Assembly: GCA_905221605.1 (NCBI GenBank)
Contig: CAJNDS010002218.1
Span: 270,001-305,000 of the forward strand
Origin: Symbiodinium natans
Lineage: Eukaryota > Sar > Dinophyceae > Suessiales > Symbiodiniaceae
Length of the DNA stretch: 35,000 nt
Reading direction: 5' to 3'
Part shown: positions 1 to 7,837 of the stretch, one piece after another
Position numbering within the stretch: position 1 is the first letter of the stretch
How the letters are laid out: each line of letters begins with the position of its first letter
Made by a program: the position numbers and the translations under genes
The notes under the pieces: generated by a model
What the model was told of the DNA's origin: nothing
Databases searched by the model: none
Seen by the model: the letters and a program-made list of their open reading frames with translations, nothing else

Positions 1-210
1 GCCCGGCCAAGTTGATCTTATAGAGGGTGCCCCTATGAAACTGCGTCCAGCAATATAGGGTTTACGCCTTATAGGGTTTATAGGGTTTATAGGGTTTATA
101 GGCTCCATAGGGGCTACGGAGTCTGTAGGGTGTACCGGGTTATGACCCCTATGACCCCGATGACGCCCCTGAACGCTAAACGCGAAAGCCTGAATCCTCA
201 ACCCCAAACC
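1..210. repeat. degenerate telomere-like nonamers, no gene seen
   Basis: The stretch at about 54-101 contains several tandem TTTATAGGG units, a nonamer relative of TTTAGGG. The rest is low-complexity sequence rich in CCCCTATGA-like words. I see no convincing exon. Exons completing the minus-strand TPR-SET gene would be expected at or beyond this edge. Confidence 0.45.
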
Positions 211-283
211 CTAAACCCTAAACCGTAACCCCAAACCCTAAACCCTAAACCCTAAACCCTAAACCCTAAACCCTAAACCCTAG
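211..283. repeat. CCCTAAA telomere-like array
   Basis: About eight tandem CCCTAAA units with a few CCCCAAA variants. It lies just beyond the donor side of the candidate exon 309-393, so in minus-strand transcripts it would read TTTAGGG at the start of the next intron. Confidence 0.9.
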
Positions 284-308
284 ATAGCCCCCAAGAACCC
301 AACTTCAC

Positions 309-393
309 CGAGCCACCAGACGCGCGGGCGCGGCGCTCGCGCGGCCGGGACGGGCGCCCAGCGCGCTGGGCGGTGTAGGAAAGGCCACAGGGC
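309..393 (-). CDS. candidate exon, SET-domain continuation
   Basis: GC-rich island of 85 nt between a CCCTAAA array (left) and a TTTAGGG array (right). On the minus strand the acceptor is CCAG|G and the donor CTCG|GTGAAG. Entered in the phase left by the SET exon (one base carried over), it is open and begins GPVAFPTPPSALGARPG. All three minus frames are open because of high GC, so the frame depends on the join. I infer it follows the SET-start exon, but this stretch of a SET domain is poorly conserved and gives no independent support. Confidence 0.35.
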
Positions 394-410
394 CTGGTCT
401 GAGGAATGTG

Positions 411-478
411 TTTAGGGTTTAGGGTTTAGGGTTTAGGGTTTAGGGTTTAGGGTTTAGGGTTTAGGGTTTAGGGTTTAG
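411..478. repeat. TTTAGGG telomere-like array
   Basis: Nearly perfect TTTAGGG heptamers. With the CCCTAAA array at 772-853 it forms the two ends of the inferred 471-bp intron 394-864, in complementary orientation. It ends in the word GCTCAATGGCAC, which recurs after the array at 9728. Confidence 0.9.
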
Positions 479-771
479 GCTCAATGGCACTGGGGGTTTT
501 GGTTTAGGGTTTAAAGGATTGAAAGGGTTTATAGGATTATAGGGTTTGTAGGGTCCAAAGCGTTCAGAGGGTTTATAGGGCTTGACAGGGTTCTCCCGCT
601 TGCGCTTTGAGTGTTTGGCATCTAGGTTTCGGAGCGTCGGGGGGTTCGAGGGATTCTGGGGTGTCCCTTCTGGGCAAGATTCGGGCTTAGGGTTTCGGGT
701 TTAGGGTTCAGGGTTGAGGGTTTAGGGTTTATCGTTAAACCCGAAGCCCTGAACCCTAAACCCCAACCCCA

Positions 772-853
772 AAACCCTAAATCCCAAACCCTAAACCCTA
801 AACCCTAAACCCCAAACCCTAAACCCTAAACCCTAAACCCTAAACCCTAAACC
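772..853. repeat. CCCTAAA telomere-like array
   Basis: Tandem CCCTAAA with two CCCCAAA variants, starting about 8 bases beyond the GT donor of the SET-start exon (minus sense). Confidence 0.9.
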
Positions 854-864
854 CGAAGCCCCAC

Positions 865-961
865 CTTGGAAGACGGCGGCGTTGGCCGCCATCAGCAGGG
901 TGCCGCGGGGGATGGCGGCGGTGGAGACAACCCCCCGCTGCCCGTTGGGAGACTGGCTCAC
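865..961 (-). CDS. exon: start of SET domain
   Basis: Minus-strand exon of 97 nt: acceptor CTCCCAAG|GTG, donor TTCCAAG|GTGGGG. It encodes 32 residues beginning VSQSPNGQRGVVSTAA and continuing IPRGTLLMAANAAVF. This matches the opening of SET domains in TPR-SET and SMYD-like proteins, where a short lead-in (V..SP..GRGvvAT) is followed by the IpkGtlLl strand and an acidic or alanine-rich turn. Phase is 0 in and 1 out. It is flanked by CCCTAAA on the left and TTTAGGG on the right. It would act with the rest of the SET domain as a protein-lysine methyltransferase, though substrate and activity cannot be judged because the catalytic motifs are outside the window. Confidence 0.6.
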
Positions 962-968
962 CTTGGGA

Positions 969-1075
969 GTTTAGGGTTTAGGGTTTAGGGTTTAGGGTTT
1001 AGGGTTTAGGGTTTAGGGTTTAGGGTTTAGGGTTTAGGGTTTAGGGTTTGGGGTTTAGGGTTTAGGGTTTAGGGT
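969..1075. repeat. TTTAGGG telomere-like array
   Basis: About 15 TTTAGGG units, one TTTGGGG variant. It is the 3' end (minus sense) of the intron 962-1365; its partner CCCTAAA array at 1245-1337 is the 5' end. Confidence 0.95.
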
Positions 1076-1244
1076 TAGTTTACAGCTTAGGGGTTACCGG
1101 GTGTGGGAGTTCTCCTTCTGAAAACAAGTTCGGGCCTCAACCTGAAGAAATCCGAGGGGCCCTGACCTGCAATTCTCCGCTTTCTTAGGGCAGCCACTGC
1201 AGCCTAAACCCCAACCGAGCCCTTGAACCCTAAATCCCAAACCT

Positions 1245-1337
1245 AAACCCTAAACCCTAAACCCTAAACCCTAAACCCTAAACCCTAAACCCTAAACCCT
1301 AAACCCTAAACCCTAAACCCTAAACCCTAAACCCCAA
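1245..1337. repeat. CCCTAAA telomere-like array
   Basis: About 13 perfect CCCTAAA units, separated from the opposing array 969-1075 by roughly 170 bp of unique sequence, so a long hairpin is possible in intron RNA. Confidence 0.95.
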
Positions 1338-1365
1338 TCCCTAAAACCAACCTCAAACCCGTGGC

Positions 1366-1437
1366 CTCCAGATCCTCGCACACGAAGTTTGGAAAGGCAG
1401 GGAGCGAAGCGGCCACGTGCCACGCAGCCTCCTCCAC
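1366..1437 (-). CDS. exon: lead-in to SET domain
   Basis: Minus-strand exon of 72 nt: acceptor TCTCCCCCAG|GTGGAG, donor CTGGAG|GCCACG (a GC donor, known to be used in dinoflagellates). It encodes VEEAAWHVAASLPAFPNFVC followed by EDLE. Joined to the next exon it gives ...FVCEDLE-VSQSPNGQRG, which resembles the short linker ahead of the SET start in TPR-SET proteins. A GT donor seven bases further on (ACGG|GTTTGAGG) exists but would break the SET frame, so I prefer the GC donor. Third positions are mostly G or C. Confidence 0.55.
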
Positions 1438-1449
1438 CTGGGGGAGAGG

Positions 1450-1605
1450 GGTTTAGGGTTTAGGGTTTAGGGTTTGGGGTTTAGGGTTTAGGGTTTAGGG
1501 TTTAGGGTTTAGGATTTAGGATTTAGGGTTTAGGTTTAGGGTTTAGGGTTTAGGGTTTAGGGTTGAGGGTTGAGGGTTGAGGGTTGAGTGTTGAGGGTTG
1601 AGGGT
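1450..1605. repeat. TTTAGGG array passing into TTGAGGG
   Basis: Canonical TTTAGGG with single-base variants, then a block of about six TTGAGGG units at 1561-1605. It lies immediately upstream (minus sense) of the acceptor of exon 1366-1437. Confidence 0.9.
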
Positions 1606-1904
1606 CCACGATAGGATTTACCTTAAAAATCTAAACTCCCTTTTTTAGGCTATTACAAAAAACCCTATACGATTCTCAAAAAAGAGTAGGTTTCGGGTTC
1701 TTAAGGTAAGTACATAGAGTTGCAGGATCTGTGAATTTATGCACCAAGGCGCACCAAAAAATGCACAAATCCAAACCCCGAATCTACAACTCCAAACCCC
1801 AAGAAACTAAACCCTAAAACTTCAACCCCATAAACTCCATGTACCCTTTCCCCTAACCCCTAAACCGCAAGCCCTAAACCCTAAACCCTACACCCTCTGT
1901 ACTC

Positions 1905-1954
1905 AGCCTCCGCGACCACGCCCGCTCCGTCCTCCTGGCCAATCTCAGCACCAT
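1905..1954 (-). CDS. candidate exon of TPR-SET gene
   Basis: Minus reading: acceptor CCTCGGCCAG|ATGG; open peptide (D)GAEIGQEDGAGVVAEA entered in phase 1, which is the phase left by exon 2311-2442. To join the next exon in frame it would need a GA donor (GCT|GAGTAC), reported for dinoflagellates but rare. The plus strand is also open (LRDHARSVLLANLSTIWPR) with very GC-rich third positions, so the strand is not settled by this island alone. Confidence 0.3.
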
Positions 1955-2167
1955 CTGGCCGAGGATTGGGGCTTAGGTTTTGGGTTTGGGGATTGGATTT
2001 CAGGGTTTAGGGTTTGGGGAGAAGTTAAGGTTCGGGTTTAGGGTTTACGGCTTACGGTTTGGGGTTTAGGGTGGGGTTGTGCGCAAGCTTGAAGGCCCCG
2101 ACAACCCTCCACGCTCAACACCCCAAACCGAAACCCGTAAATCCCCCCAAGCCCACTAAATCCTTGC

Positions 2168-2290
2168 CAAACCCTAAACCCTAAACCCTAAACCCTAAGC
2201 CCTAAACCCTAAACCGTAAACCCCTAACCCCTAAACCCTAAACCCTAAACCCTAAAACCCTAAACCCTAAACCTTCCCTAAACCCCTGAA
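2168..2290. repeat. CCCTAAA telomere-like array
   Basis: Tandem CCCTAAA with a few eight-base units (CCCCTAAA, CCCTAAAA) and a degenerate tail. It follows the donor of exon 2311-2442 in minus sense. Confidence 0.9.
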
Positions 2291-2310
2291 CCTTCCCCAA
2301 ACCCCTGAAC

Positions 2311-2442
2311 CCAGATCCCAGCCTCCTTCGGCCTCCTCGAAGAAGACGCCGCCCACGTCGCCGAAGCCGCGCTCGGCCAGGCGCGCGAAGCGCCGCGCCT
2401 GCGCGCGCACACGCCGCCAGGCCGAAGCCAGTTCGGAGGTTC
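2311..2442 (-). CDS. exon of TPR-SET gene, helical segment
   Basis: Minus-strand exon of 132 nt: acceptor AAGCTGAG|GAACC, donor ATCTGG|GTTCAGG, phase 1 in and 1 out. The peptide begins TSELASAWRRVRAQARRFAR and continues LAERGFGDVGGVFFEEAEGG. It is long for this gene, has GC-ending codons throughout and alternates arginine-rich helix with an acidic end, as expected of a linker or TPR-like helix pair. Other frames give monotone Arg/Ala/Ser runs. No named motif is recognised in this exon itself. Confidence 0.42.
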
Positions 2443-2455
2443 CTCAGCTTCCTAG

Positions 2456-2527
2456 CCCTAAACCCTAAACCCTAAACCCTGAACCCTAGACCCGAAACCC
2501 GAAACCTTGAACCCTAAACCCTAAACC
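2456..2527. repeat. CCCTAAA telomere-like array
   Basis: CCCTAAA units with CCCGAAA variants, ending in a switch to TTTAGGGGGGG at 2528. The next 230 bases hold two G runs (about 2566-2579 and 2742-2752) and no convincing exon. Confidence 0.85.
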
Positions 2528-2931
2528 CTTTAGGGGGGGTTAACGGGTCTTGAGAGGGCTTGGGAGGGGGGGGGGGGGGCTTTAAGCAGTTTTGAGGGTT
2601 GAAGAGGGGGTTTAAGGGCGGAGGGCATTTGAGGGGTTCAAGAGGAGGTTTCAAGGTTAAAGTTTGAGATTTGGTTTCGGTGAAGTTTGGGGTATGGCAT
2701 GGCCTCGGGTTTAGGGTTTGCGGCTTCAAACTCAGGGGGGTGGGGGGGGGGGGTGTGAGACTTACATCCAAGCGATTCAAGATTTAAGGTTTAAACCCCG
2801 AACCCTTACTAGGATGGCCCTATATCCCTCTGATAAAGATTCCTGAAGATGATCCCCTTAAACCCAACAACGGAAAATACAAAATGTCCCAAGGGCCTAC
2901 CGAGTGTAGGATTGGGGGGTCCGGGCCACGG

Positions 2932-3175
2932 TTTAGGGTTTAGGGTTTAGGGTTTAGGGTTTAGGGTTTAGGGTTTAGGGTTTAGGGTTTAGGGTTTAGG
3001 GTTTAGGGTTTAGGGTTTAGGGTTTAGGGTTTAGGGTTTAGGGTTTAGGGTTTAGGGTTTAGGTGTAGGGTTTAGGGTTTAGGGTTTAGGGTTTAGGGTT
3101 TAGGGTTTAGGGTTTAGGGTTTAGGGTTTAGGGTTTAGGGTTTAGGGTTTAGGGTTTAGGGTTTAGGGTTTAGGG
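2932..3175. repeat. longest canonical TTTAGGG array
   Basis: About 35 tandem TTTAGGG units in 244 bp, broken once by TGTAGGG near 3063. No flanking subtelomeric sequence is recognised and unique sequence continues on both sides, so it is interstitial. Confidence 0.97.
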
Positions 3176-3206
3176 CATAAGGCGGGTTTAGGGTTTAGGA
3201 GCTTCC

Positions 3207-3330
3207 GTGGTCTCAAGAGCATCCCAAGCTGCGAGGTATGGCCGGGTCCTCATGGAGGAGCTCCTGCGCGGCAGGGCTTTCAGAGGATTTTTTTTATTTT
3301 TATTTTTTGGGGGGGGGGGGGGGGGGGGGC
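3207..3330. other. unique island ending in a 21-base G run
   Basis: A GC-rich segment (3207-3290) runs into a T-rich stretch and then 21 consecutive G at 3309-3329. The plus frame QAARYGRVLMEELLRGRAFR and the minus frame ELLHEDPAIPRSLG are both open, so strand and coding status are unresolved. The glycine run predicted across the G tract is an artefact. Confidence 0.3.
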
Positions 3331-3365
3331 GGGGGGGAGGTGATGTTCTTCAAGGGAGAACCTAC

Positions 3366-3430
3366 AACCCTAAACCCTCAACCCTCAACCCGAAACCCTC
3401 AACCCTAAACCCTAAACCCTAAACTCTAAA
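3366..3430. repeat. CCCTAAA/CCCTCAA array
   Basis: Mixed CCCTCAA and CCCTAAA heptamers immediately after the poly-G tract. Confidence 0.85.
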
Positions 3431-3433
3431 CTG

Positions 3434-3495
3434 AAAAACAAGAAGAATGGCCCGTGCGTGGATCCGGCACCCATGTACTTCTGGAACGTGTCCAT
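3434..3495 (-). CDS. candidate exon, strand uncertain
   Basis: Minus reading: acceptor CATACTGAG|ATGG, peptide MDTFQKYMGAGSTHGPFF, donor TTTTTCA|GTTTAG, ending in phase 1 to match exon 2311-2442. The plus strand also reads well (NGPCVDPAPMYFWNVSIS with donor CTCA|GTATGG). I favour minus only because the neighbours are minus. Confidence 0.22.
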
Positions 3496-3629
3496 CTCAG
3501 TATGGATTGGGGCTTGGGAGTTTGGGGTTTGGGGCTTTTTCGTTCCTAAACCCTAAACCCAAACCACAACCTTGAGGCCCTAAACCCTTAACCCTAGACC
3601 TAAACCCTTAACCCTAAACCTAGACCCTA

Positions 3630-3715
3630 AACCCTAAACCCTAAACCCTAAACCCTAAACCCCAAACCCTAAACCCTAAACCCTAAACCCTAAACCCTAA
3701 CCCTAAACCCCAAAC
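3630..3715. repeat. CCCTAAA telomere-like array
   Basis: About a dozen CCCTAAA units, one short (CCCTAA) unit. It follows exon 3735-3813 in minus sense. Confidence 0.93.
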
Positions 3716-3734
3716 TCCCGAAGCCCTGTCAGTC

Positions 3735-3813
3735 CAGGGCCGCAGCGTAGTCTCCGAGACAGACCTCGGCCGCGGCCTCCGCCAAGCGCGCCAGCGCGAG
3801 GTAGTCCTGCCAC
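3735..3813 (-). CDS. exon: TPR-like helix pair
   Basis: Minus-strand exon of 79 nt: acceptor CTCGACCCAG|G. The peptide WQDYLALARLAEAAAEVCLG continues DYAAAL; the pattern (A..ARLAEAA..CLGDYAAAL) is that of a TPR helix pair with the usual Gly-[Asp/Asn]-[Tyr/Phe]-x-x-Ala turn. The frame meets a TGA at 3731-3729, so either a GA donor (CTG|GACTGA) ends the exon, as drawn, or this is a terminal exon of another gene. It is enclosed by CCCTAAA (left) and TTTAGGG (right). Confidence 0.45.
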
Positions 3814-3829
3814 CTGGGTCGAGGGTTTG

Positions 3830-3940
3830 GGGTTTGGGGTTTAGGGTTTAGGGTTTAGGGTTTAGGGTTTAGGGTTTAGGGTTTAGGGTTTAGGGTTTAG
3901 GGTTTAGGGTTTAGGGTTCAGGGTTTAGGGTTTAGGGTTT
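3830..3940. repeat. TTTAGGG telomere-like array
   Basis: About 15 units with TTTGGGG at the left end. With 4043-4102 it forms complementary ends of the inferred intron 3814-4120. Confidence 0.95.
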
Positions 3941-4042
3941 GCTGCAACAAAGTTCGACAAAAGAAAGGTTGTCCCGGAAAAGCCTGAAAATCCTCAGGCC
4001 TCGACCCTAAGCCCCAAACCCGAAACCCCAAGCCCTGTACCC

Positions 4043-4102
4043 AAAACCCTAAACCCTAAACCCGAAACCCTAAACCCTAAACCCTAAACCCTAAACCCTA
4101 AA
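4043..4102. repeat. CCCTAAA telomere-like array
   Basis: About eight units. The unique stretch between it and 3940 has an open minus segment (GFSGTTFLL, at about 3960-3990) that could be an extra micro-exon in matching phase, but support is weak. Confidence 0.92.
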
Positions 4103-4120
4103 TCCGCCTCCTGGAGCCAC

Positions 4121-4168
4121 CCTGCCGAAGCGCCGCAGCGCGCAAGAGGGCTCCTTGGGGCGCTGTGG
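4121..4168 (-). CDS. candidate exon of TPR-SET gene
   Basis: Minus-strand segment of 48 nt: acceptor AACCCTCAG|CC, donor GCAGG|GTGGCT. Entered in phase 1 it reads (A)TAPQGALLRAAALRQ, an amphipathic helix, and it accepts the phase left by exon 4440-4473. It lies between CCCTAAA and TTTAGGG like the other exons. Confidence 0.37.
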
Positions 4169-4214
4169 CTGAGGGTTTAGGGTTCAGGGGACGCCACTCA
4201 CCAAAATCCCCAAA

Positions 4215-4440
4215 TCCCTAATTCCTACACCCTAAACCCTAAACCCTAAATCCCTTAGATCCCTAAATCCCTTAGATCCCTAAATCCCTAAATCCCTAAG
4301 TCCCTAAATCCCTAAATCCCTAAATCCCTAAATCCCTAAATCCCTAATTCCTACACCCTAAACCCTAAACCCTAAGTCCCTAAGTCCTAAATCCCTAGAT
4401 CCCTAAATCCCTAAATCCCTACATCCCTAAATCCCTAACC
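4215..4440. repeat. octamer array CCCTAAAT
   Basis: A distinct variant block: about 20 octamers CCCTAAAT with CCCTTAGAT and CCCTAAGT derivatives and a few canonical heptamers. It forms most of the inferred intron 4169-4439. Confidence 0.92.
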
Positions 4441-4473
4441 CTTCATTTTGTCAAAGATCTCTCCAAGAGGGAT
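4440..4473 (-). CDS. 34-nt micro-exon of TPR-SET gene
   Basis: Minus strand: acceptor CCTCATCAG|ATCC, peptide IPLGEIFDKMK, donor AAGG|GTTAGGG, ending in phase 1. The other two minus frames contain stops in this stretch, so the open frame is informative. The donor runs straight into the AGGGATTT octamers. Confidence 0.37.
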
Positions 4474-4824
4474 CTGATGAGGGCTTAGTTTAAGGAGGGG
4501 TCTTGGGTTTTTAGGGCTTAGGGTTCACGAGGCCCTTTGGTGACGAGCTGCCAGGTTATGCTAGGACGCGCACGCATGTCCTAAACCCCGAAAACCCCAA
4601 ACCCTTAAACATAATCCCGAGCCCCCAAACTCGGGGCCCTAAACGACCAGGCCCTCAATCCCTAAACCCTAAACCCTAAACCCTAAACAACCCTAAGCCC
4701 TCCAAAACCCCACAACGACCTGTAAAAAAGCTGCACTGCAACTTCGCTCGAACGCGCAAACCCTAAACGCAATGAACCCTTGGATCCCTAGACACCCCAA
4801 CAAGAAACCTAAAAGCCATTTAGG

Positions 4825-4950
4825 TTTAGGGTTTAGGGTTTAGGGTTTAGGGTTTAGGGTTTAGGGTTTAGGGTTTAGGGTTTAGGGTTTAGGGTTTAGG
4901 GTTTAGGGTTTAGGGTTTAGGGTTTAGGGTTTAGGGTTTAGGGTTTAGGG
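4825..4950. repeat. TTTAGGG telomere-like array
   Basis: 18 nearly perfect TTTAGGG units. Here the orientation is opposite to the usual intron-end rule (it follows a donor in minus sense as CCCTAAA). Confidence 0.96.
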
Positions 4951-5000
4951 TTTAAGATTTATAAAGTTTAGGGTGTATACAGTTTAGGGTCCCTAACAAC

Positions 5001-5100
5001 CCCCAAAACACTCCCGAAGTGGCGCCGGGCAGCGCGCGTCGTCCCGTGCGCCCTCGCAGGCACCCAGCTGCAGCCGGGCCAGTAGCCGGAGGCGCAGCGC
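5001..5100 (-). CDS. exon: TPR-like helix
   Basis: Minus-strand exon of 100 nt: acceptor CCCCCAAAAG|GCG, donor TTTTGGGG|GTTGTTAGG. The peptide ALRLRLLARLQLGACEGARD continues DARCPAPLRECF. The pattern A.R.RLLARLQLG..EGARDDA fits the second half of a TPR motif (all.LG...eA..Da). Phase is 0 in, matching exon 7351-7435, and 1 out. High GC3. The upstream intron is about 2.25 kb and contains the 11-bp minisatellite. Confidence 0.46.
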
Positions 5101-5179
5101 CTTTTGGGGGTTTCGGGTTTTCACCCTGATCCCTAAACTTGTGAGGAGCACGTCTCGGAAGTATTGACCCCCCAGCAGA

Positions 5180-5525
5180 ATGAAAAAAACACAAGAAAAA
5201 TATAAAAATGAATTCAAGAGAAAATACAAGCAGCGATTTAGGAACAACGGTGAAATACAAGAAAAATGCAAGAAAATTACGAGAAAAATGCAAGCAAAGG
5301 AAAAGCCATCGCCAGAAATTACAGGAAACAAACACAAGAAAACAAAGAAATGCGTGCAAGAAAATGCACGGAAAGTGCAAGAAAAACACAAGAAACTACA
5401 AGAAATATACAAGAAACACACAGTAGAAATACAAGAAAAACACAAGAACAAATACAAGGATAACACAAGGAAAATACAAGAAAAACACAAGAAAAACACG
5501 AGAAAAATACAAGAACAATACGAGG
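5180..5525. repeat. A-rich arm of fold-back minisatellite
   Basis: Degenerate tandem 11-mers of the type ACAAGAAAAAC / ACAAGAAAAAT. The unit length is not a multiple of three and contains no stop in any frame, so long spurious Lys/Gln/Asn-rich reading frames result. Complementary to the T-rich arm at about 6310-6660. Confidence 0.9.
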
Positions 5526-5622
5526 GGGGGGAGGGGCGGAGGGGGGGGCGGGCGGGGGAGGGGCGCACGGCAGGGGGCGGGGGCAAGGGGGCAGGGGAGC
5601 GGGGGGCGGGAGTGGGTGGTCA
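5522..5622. other. G-rich island 1 in fold-back element
   Basis: About 100 bp of nearly pure G with scattered A and C, ending in the word GTGGGTGGTCATTCTTGTG. The same word ends the second G island at about 6300. Confidence 0.85.
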
Positions 5623-5623
5623 T

Positions 5624-6245
5624 TCTTGTGTTTTTTTCGTGTGTTTCTCGTGTTTTTCTCGTGTTTTCTTGTATGTTTCTCGTATTTTTCTTGTGTTTTT
5701 CTCGTGTTTTTTCTCGTGTTTTTCTCGTATTTTCACGTATGTTCTCGTTGTTTCTCGTATTTTTTCTCGTGTTTTTTCTCGTATTTTCCTCGTATTTTTC
5801 TCGTATTTCTCTCGTATTTTTCGTGTTTTTCTCGTATTTTTCTCGTGTTTTTCTCGTGTTTTTCTCGTGTTTTTCTCGTGTTTTTCTCGTGTTTTTCTCG
5901 TATTTTCACGTATTTTATCGTTTTTTTTCGTATTTTATCGTATTTTTCTCGTGTTTTTCGCGCATTTTCTCGTGTTTTTCTCGTATGTTTCTCGCATTTG
6001 TTTCGTGATTTTTCTCGTGTTTTTTTTTCGTGTTTTTCTCGTATTTTTCTCGTATTTTCACGTATTTTCTCGTTGTTTCTCGTGTTTTTTCTCGTGTTTT
6101 TCTCGTATGTTTCTCGTGTTTTTCTCGTATTTTTCTCGTATGTTTCTTGTGTTTTTCTCGGGTGTTTTTTTCGTGTTTTTCTCGTGCTTTTCTCGTGTTT
6201 TTCTCGTGTTTTTCTCGTGTTTTTTCGTGTTTTTCTTGTATTTTT
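5624..6245. repeat. 11-bp minisatellite CTCGTGTTTTT
   Basis: More than 50 tandem copies of CTCGTGTTTTT with the common variant CTCGTATTTTT and some 10- or 12-base units. Open in all six frames; the predicted Phe/Val/Ser or Lys/Glu/Thr-Arg repeats are artefacts of the repeat. Confidence 0.95.
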
Positions 6246-6258
6246 CGAAAAATACAAG
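6235..6258. repeat. perfect 24-bp palindrome
   Basis: Twelve bases CTTGTATTTTTC followed directly by their exact reverse complement, with no spacer. It marks the point where the T-rich array flips to AAAATACAAG before the second G-rich island. Confidence 0.9.
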
Positions 6259-6308
6259 CAGTGGGGCGGGCGGGTGGCAGGGGGGAGGGGGGGCCGGGGG
6301 TGGGCGGT
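6259..6308. other. G-rich island 2 in fold-back element
   Basis: About 50 bp of G-rich DNA, preceded by AAAATACAAGCA and followed by GGTCATTCTTGTG, duplicating the context of the island at 5522-5622. Confidence 0.85.
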
Positions 6309-6665
6309 CATTCTTGTGTTTTTTTTTAGTATTTTTTCGTGGTTTTGTTTTTGTTCTTTTTGTTTGTGGCATGTTTCTTGTGTTTTTGTCTTGTGTTTTT
6401 CTTGTATTTCTTTTGTCTTTTTCGTGTTTTTCTTGTATTTGTTCTTGCATTCTTCTTGTATTTTTCTTGTAATTTTCTTGTGATTTTCTTGTATTGTTCT
6501 TTGCGTTTTTCTTGTGATTTTCTTGCATTTTTCTTGTAAGTTGCTTGTACTTTTCTTGTGATGTTCTTGTGTTTTTTCTTGCACTTTGTTCGGCTGGCTT
6601 TTTCTGCGCCCGTATTTTTCTTGTACTCCCCGCTCGAAGTTTTCTTGTATTTCTTCCTGCATTTG
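6309..6665. repeat. T-rich arm of fold-back minisatellite
   Basis: Degenerate CTTGTATTTTT / CTTGTGATTTT units, the inverse complement of the A-rich arm 5180-5525. Confidence 0.9.
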
Positions 6666-6871
6666 TTTAGTTTTACTAAAACCCAATACTTCTGGAACCA
6701 CGCCCGTCACAACCCTAAACCCTAAACCCTAAACCCTAAACCTTGTGCTGAAGGGCTCAGGGCTCAGGGTTGAGGGTTTTCAGGCCTTAGGGCTTAGGCT
6801 TCTTGGAGTTCTTTGGGGTGCTTAAGGTATTTTCGGGGGCATCTTAGGGTTCATGTTGGAGCCCATTAGGG

Positions 6872-6941
6872 TTTAGGGTTTAGGGTTTAGGGTTTAGGGT
6901 GTAGGGTTTAGGGTTTAGGGTTTAGGGTTTAGGGTTTAGGG
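6872..6941. repeat. TTTAGGG telomere-like array
   Basis: Ten heptamers, one TGTAGGG. The following unique stretch 6945-7165 has an open plus frame (LISQALEAQTAQLAAP at about 7070-7115) but no decisive splice sites. Confidence 0.93.
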
Positions 6942-7272
6942 TTGCTTAGGGCTCTTGAATGTCTTTACTCAGGGACTCTCTGGCTTGGAGGCTTCAGGTG
7001 CTTTTCCGAGTCGAAAACATGAAACATTCAACGGGGTTTAAGGTTCAGGGCGTTTAGGGTTCCAGGCTGATCAGCCAGGCACTGGAAGCACAGACAGCAC
7101 AATTGGCAGCGCCCAGCAGCCAGCAGGATGCCCAGCAAGCGCGTTGCGGGCTGCCGGGAATCAACACAGTCACCCTAAACCCACCTCAAACCCTGAACCT
7201 AAACCCCTGAACCCAACACCGCTGAACCCTATACCCCGAAACCCTTAACGGGAAGAGCCCCCTGAACCCCAA

Positions 7273-7336
7273 AACCCTAAACCCGAAACCCTAAACCCTA
7301 AACCCTAAGCCCTAAACCCTAAACCCTAAACCCTAC
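7273..7336. repeat. CCCTAAA telomere-like array
   Basis: About nine units with CCCGAAA and CCCTAAG variants, just beyond the donor of exon 7351-7435. Confidence 0.92.
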
Positions 7337-7350
7337 ACCCTACCACAGAC

Positions 7351-7435
7351 CTCCAAAGTCAGCGGGCAGCTCGTCAGCGCGCCCGCGAAAGCGGAGTCGG
7401 CGACCGGCGGCGGCGCCGCCGCGAGGTGAGGGGAC
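7351..7435 (-). CDS. exon of TPR-SET gene
   Basis: Minus-strand exon of 85 nt: acceptor CGGAACCAG|G, donor TTTGGAG|GTCTGTGG. Read with one leading base it gives SPHLAAAPPPVADSAFAGAL then TSCPLTLE and ends in phase 0, matching the entry of exon 5001-5100. A second open frame (VPSPRGGAAAGRRL) exists, so the frame is inferred from the downstream join. No motif recognised. Confidence 0.37.
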
Positions 7436-7464
7436 CTGGTTCCGACGGGTTTGGGACCTGAGGT

Positions 7465-7640
7465 TGGGTTTAGGGTTTAGGGTTTAGGGTTGAGGGTTGA
7501 GGGTTTAGGGTTTAGGGTTTAGGGTTTAGGGTTTAGGGTTTAGGGTTTAGGGTTTGGGGTTTAGGGTTTAGGGTTTAGGGTTTAGGGTTTAGGGTTCAGG
7601 GTTCAGGGTTCAGGGTTCAGCGTTCAGGGTTCAGGGTTCA
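7465..7640. repeat. TTTAGGG array passing into TTCAGGG
   Basis: Canonical units, two TTGAGGG, then a block of about seven TTCAGGG at 7592-7640. It pairs in orientation with 7735-7830 across the inferred intron 7436-7837. Confidence 0.94.
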
Positions 7641-7734
7641 GGACTACGGGTTTGCCACTAAACCCTATCCCCCCCTTAGCTCCGTCAAACTAACTGACGC
7701 GTCAGAAACCCTGAGCCCCGAACCCTAAGCCCTA

Positions 7735-7830
7735 AACCCTAAACTCTGCTAAGCCCTAAACCCTAAACCCTAAACCCTAAACCCTAAACCCCAAACCCCA
7801 AACCCTAAACCCTAAACCCCAAACCCTACA
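7735..7830. repeat. CCCTAAA telomere-like array
   Basis: About 12 units including CCCCAAA variants, directly after the donor of exon 7838-7903 in minus sense. A 12-bp palindrome CTGACGCGTCAG lies just to its left, near 7693. Confidence 0.93.
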
Positions 7831-7837
7831 TGAAAAC

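Noticed and set aside
2932-3175. A true chromosome end
   Set aside because: Arrays of both orientations are interspersed with unique DNA over the whole window, and none is terminal; these are interstitial repeats.
4952-6710. Long open frames of up to 430 codons on both strands with Lys/Gln/Thr/Arg or Phe/Val/Ser repeats
   Set aside because: The 11-bp unit contains no stop codon in any frame on either strand, so these frames follow from the repeat and are not evidence of a protein. Only 5001-5100 within this span has independent support.
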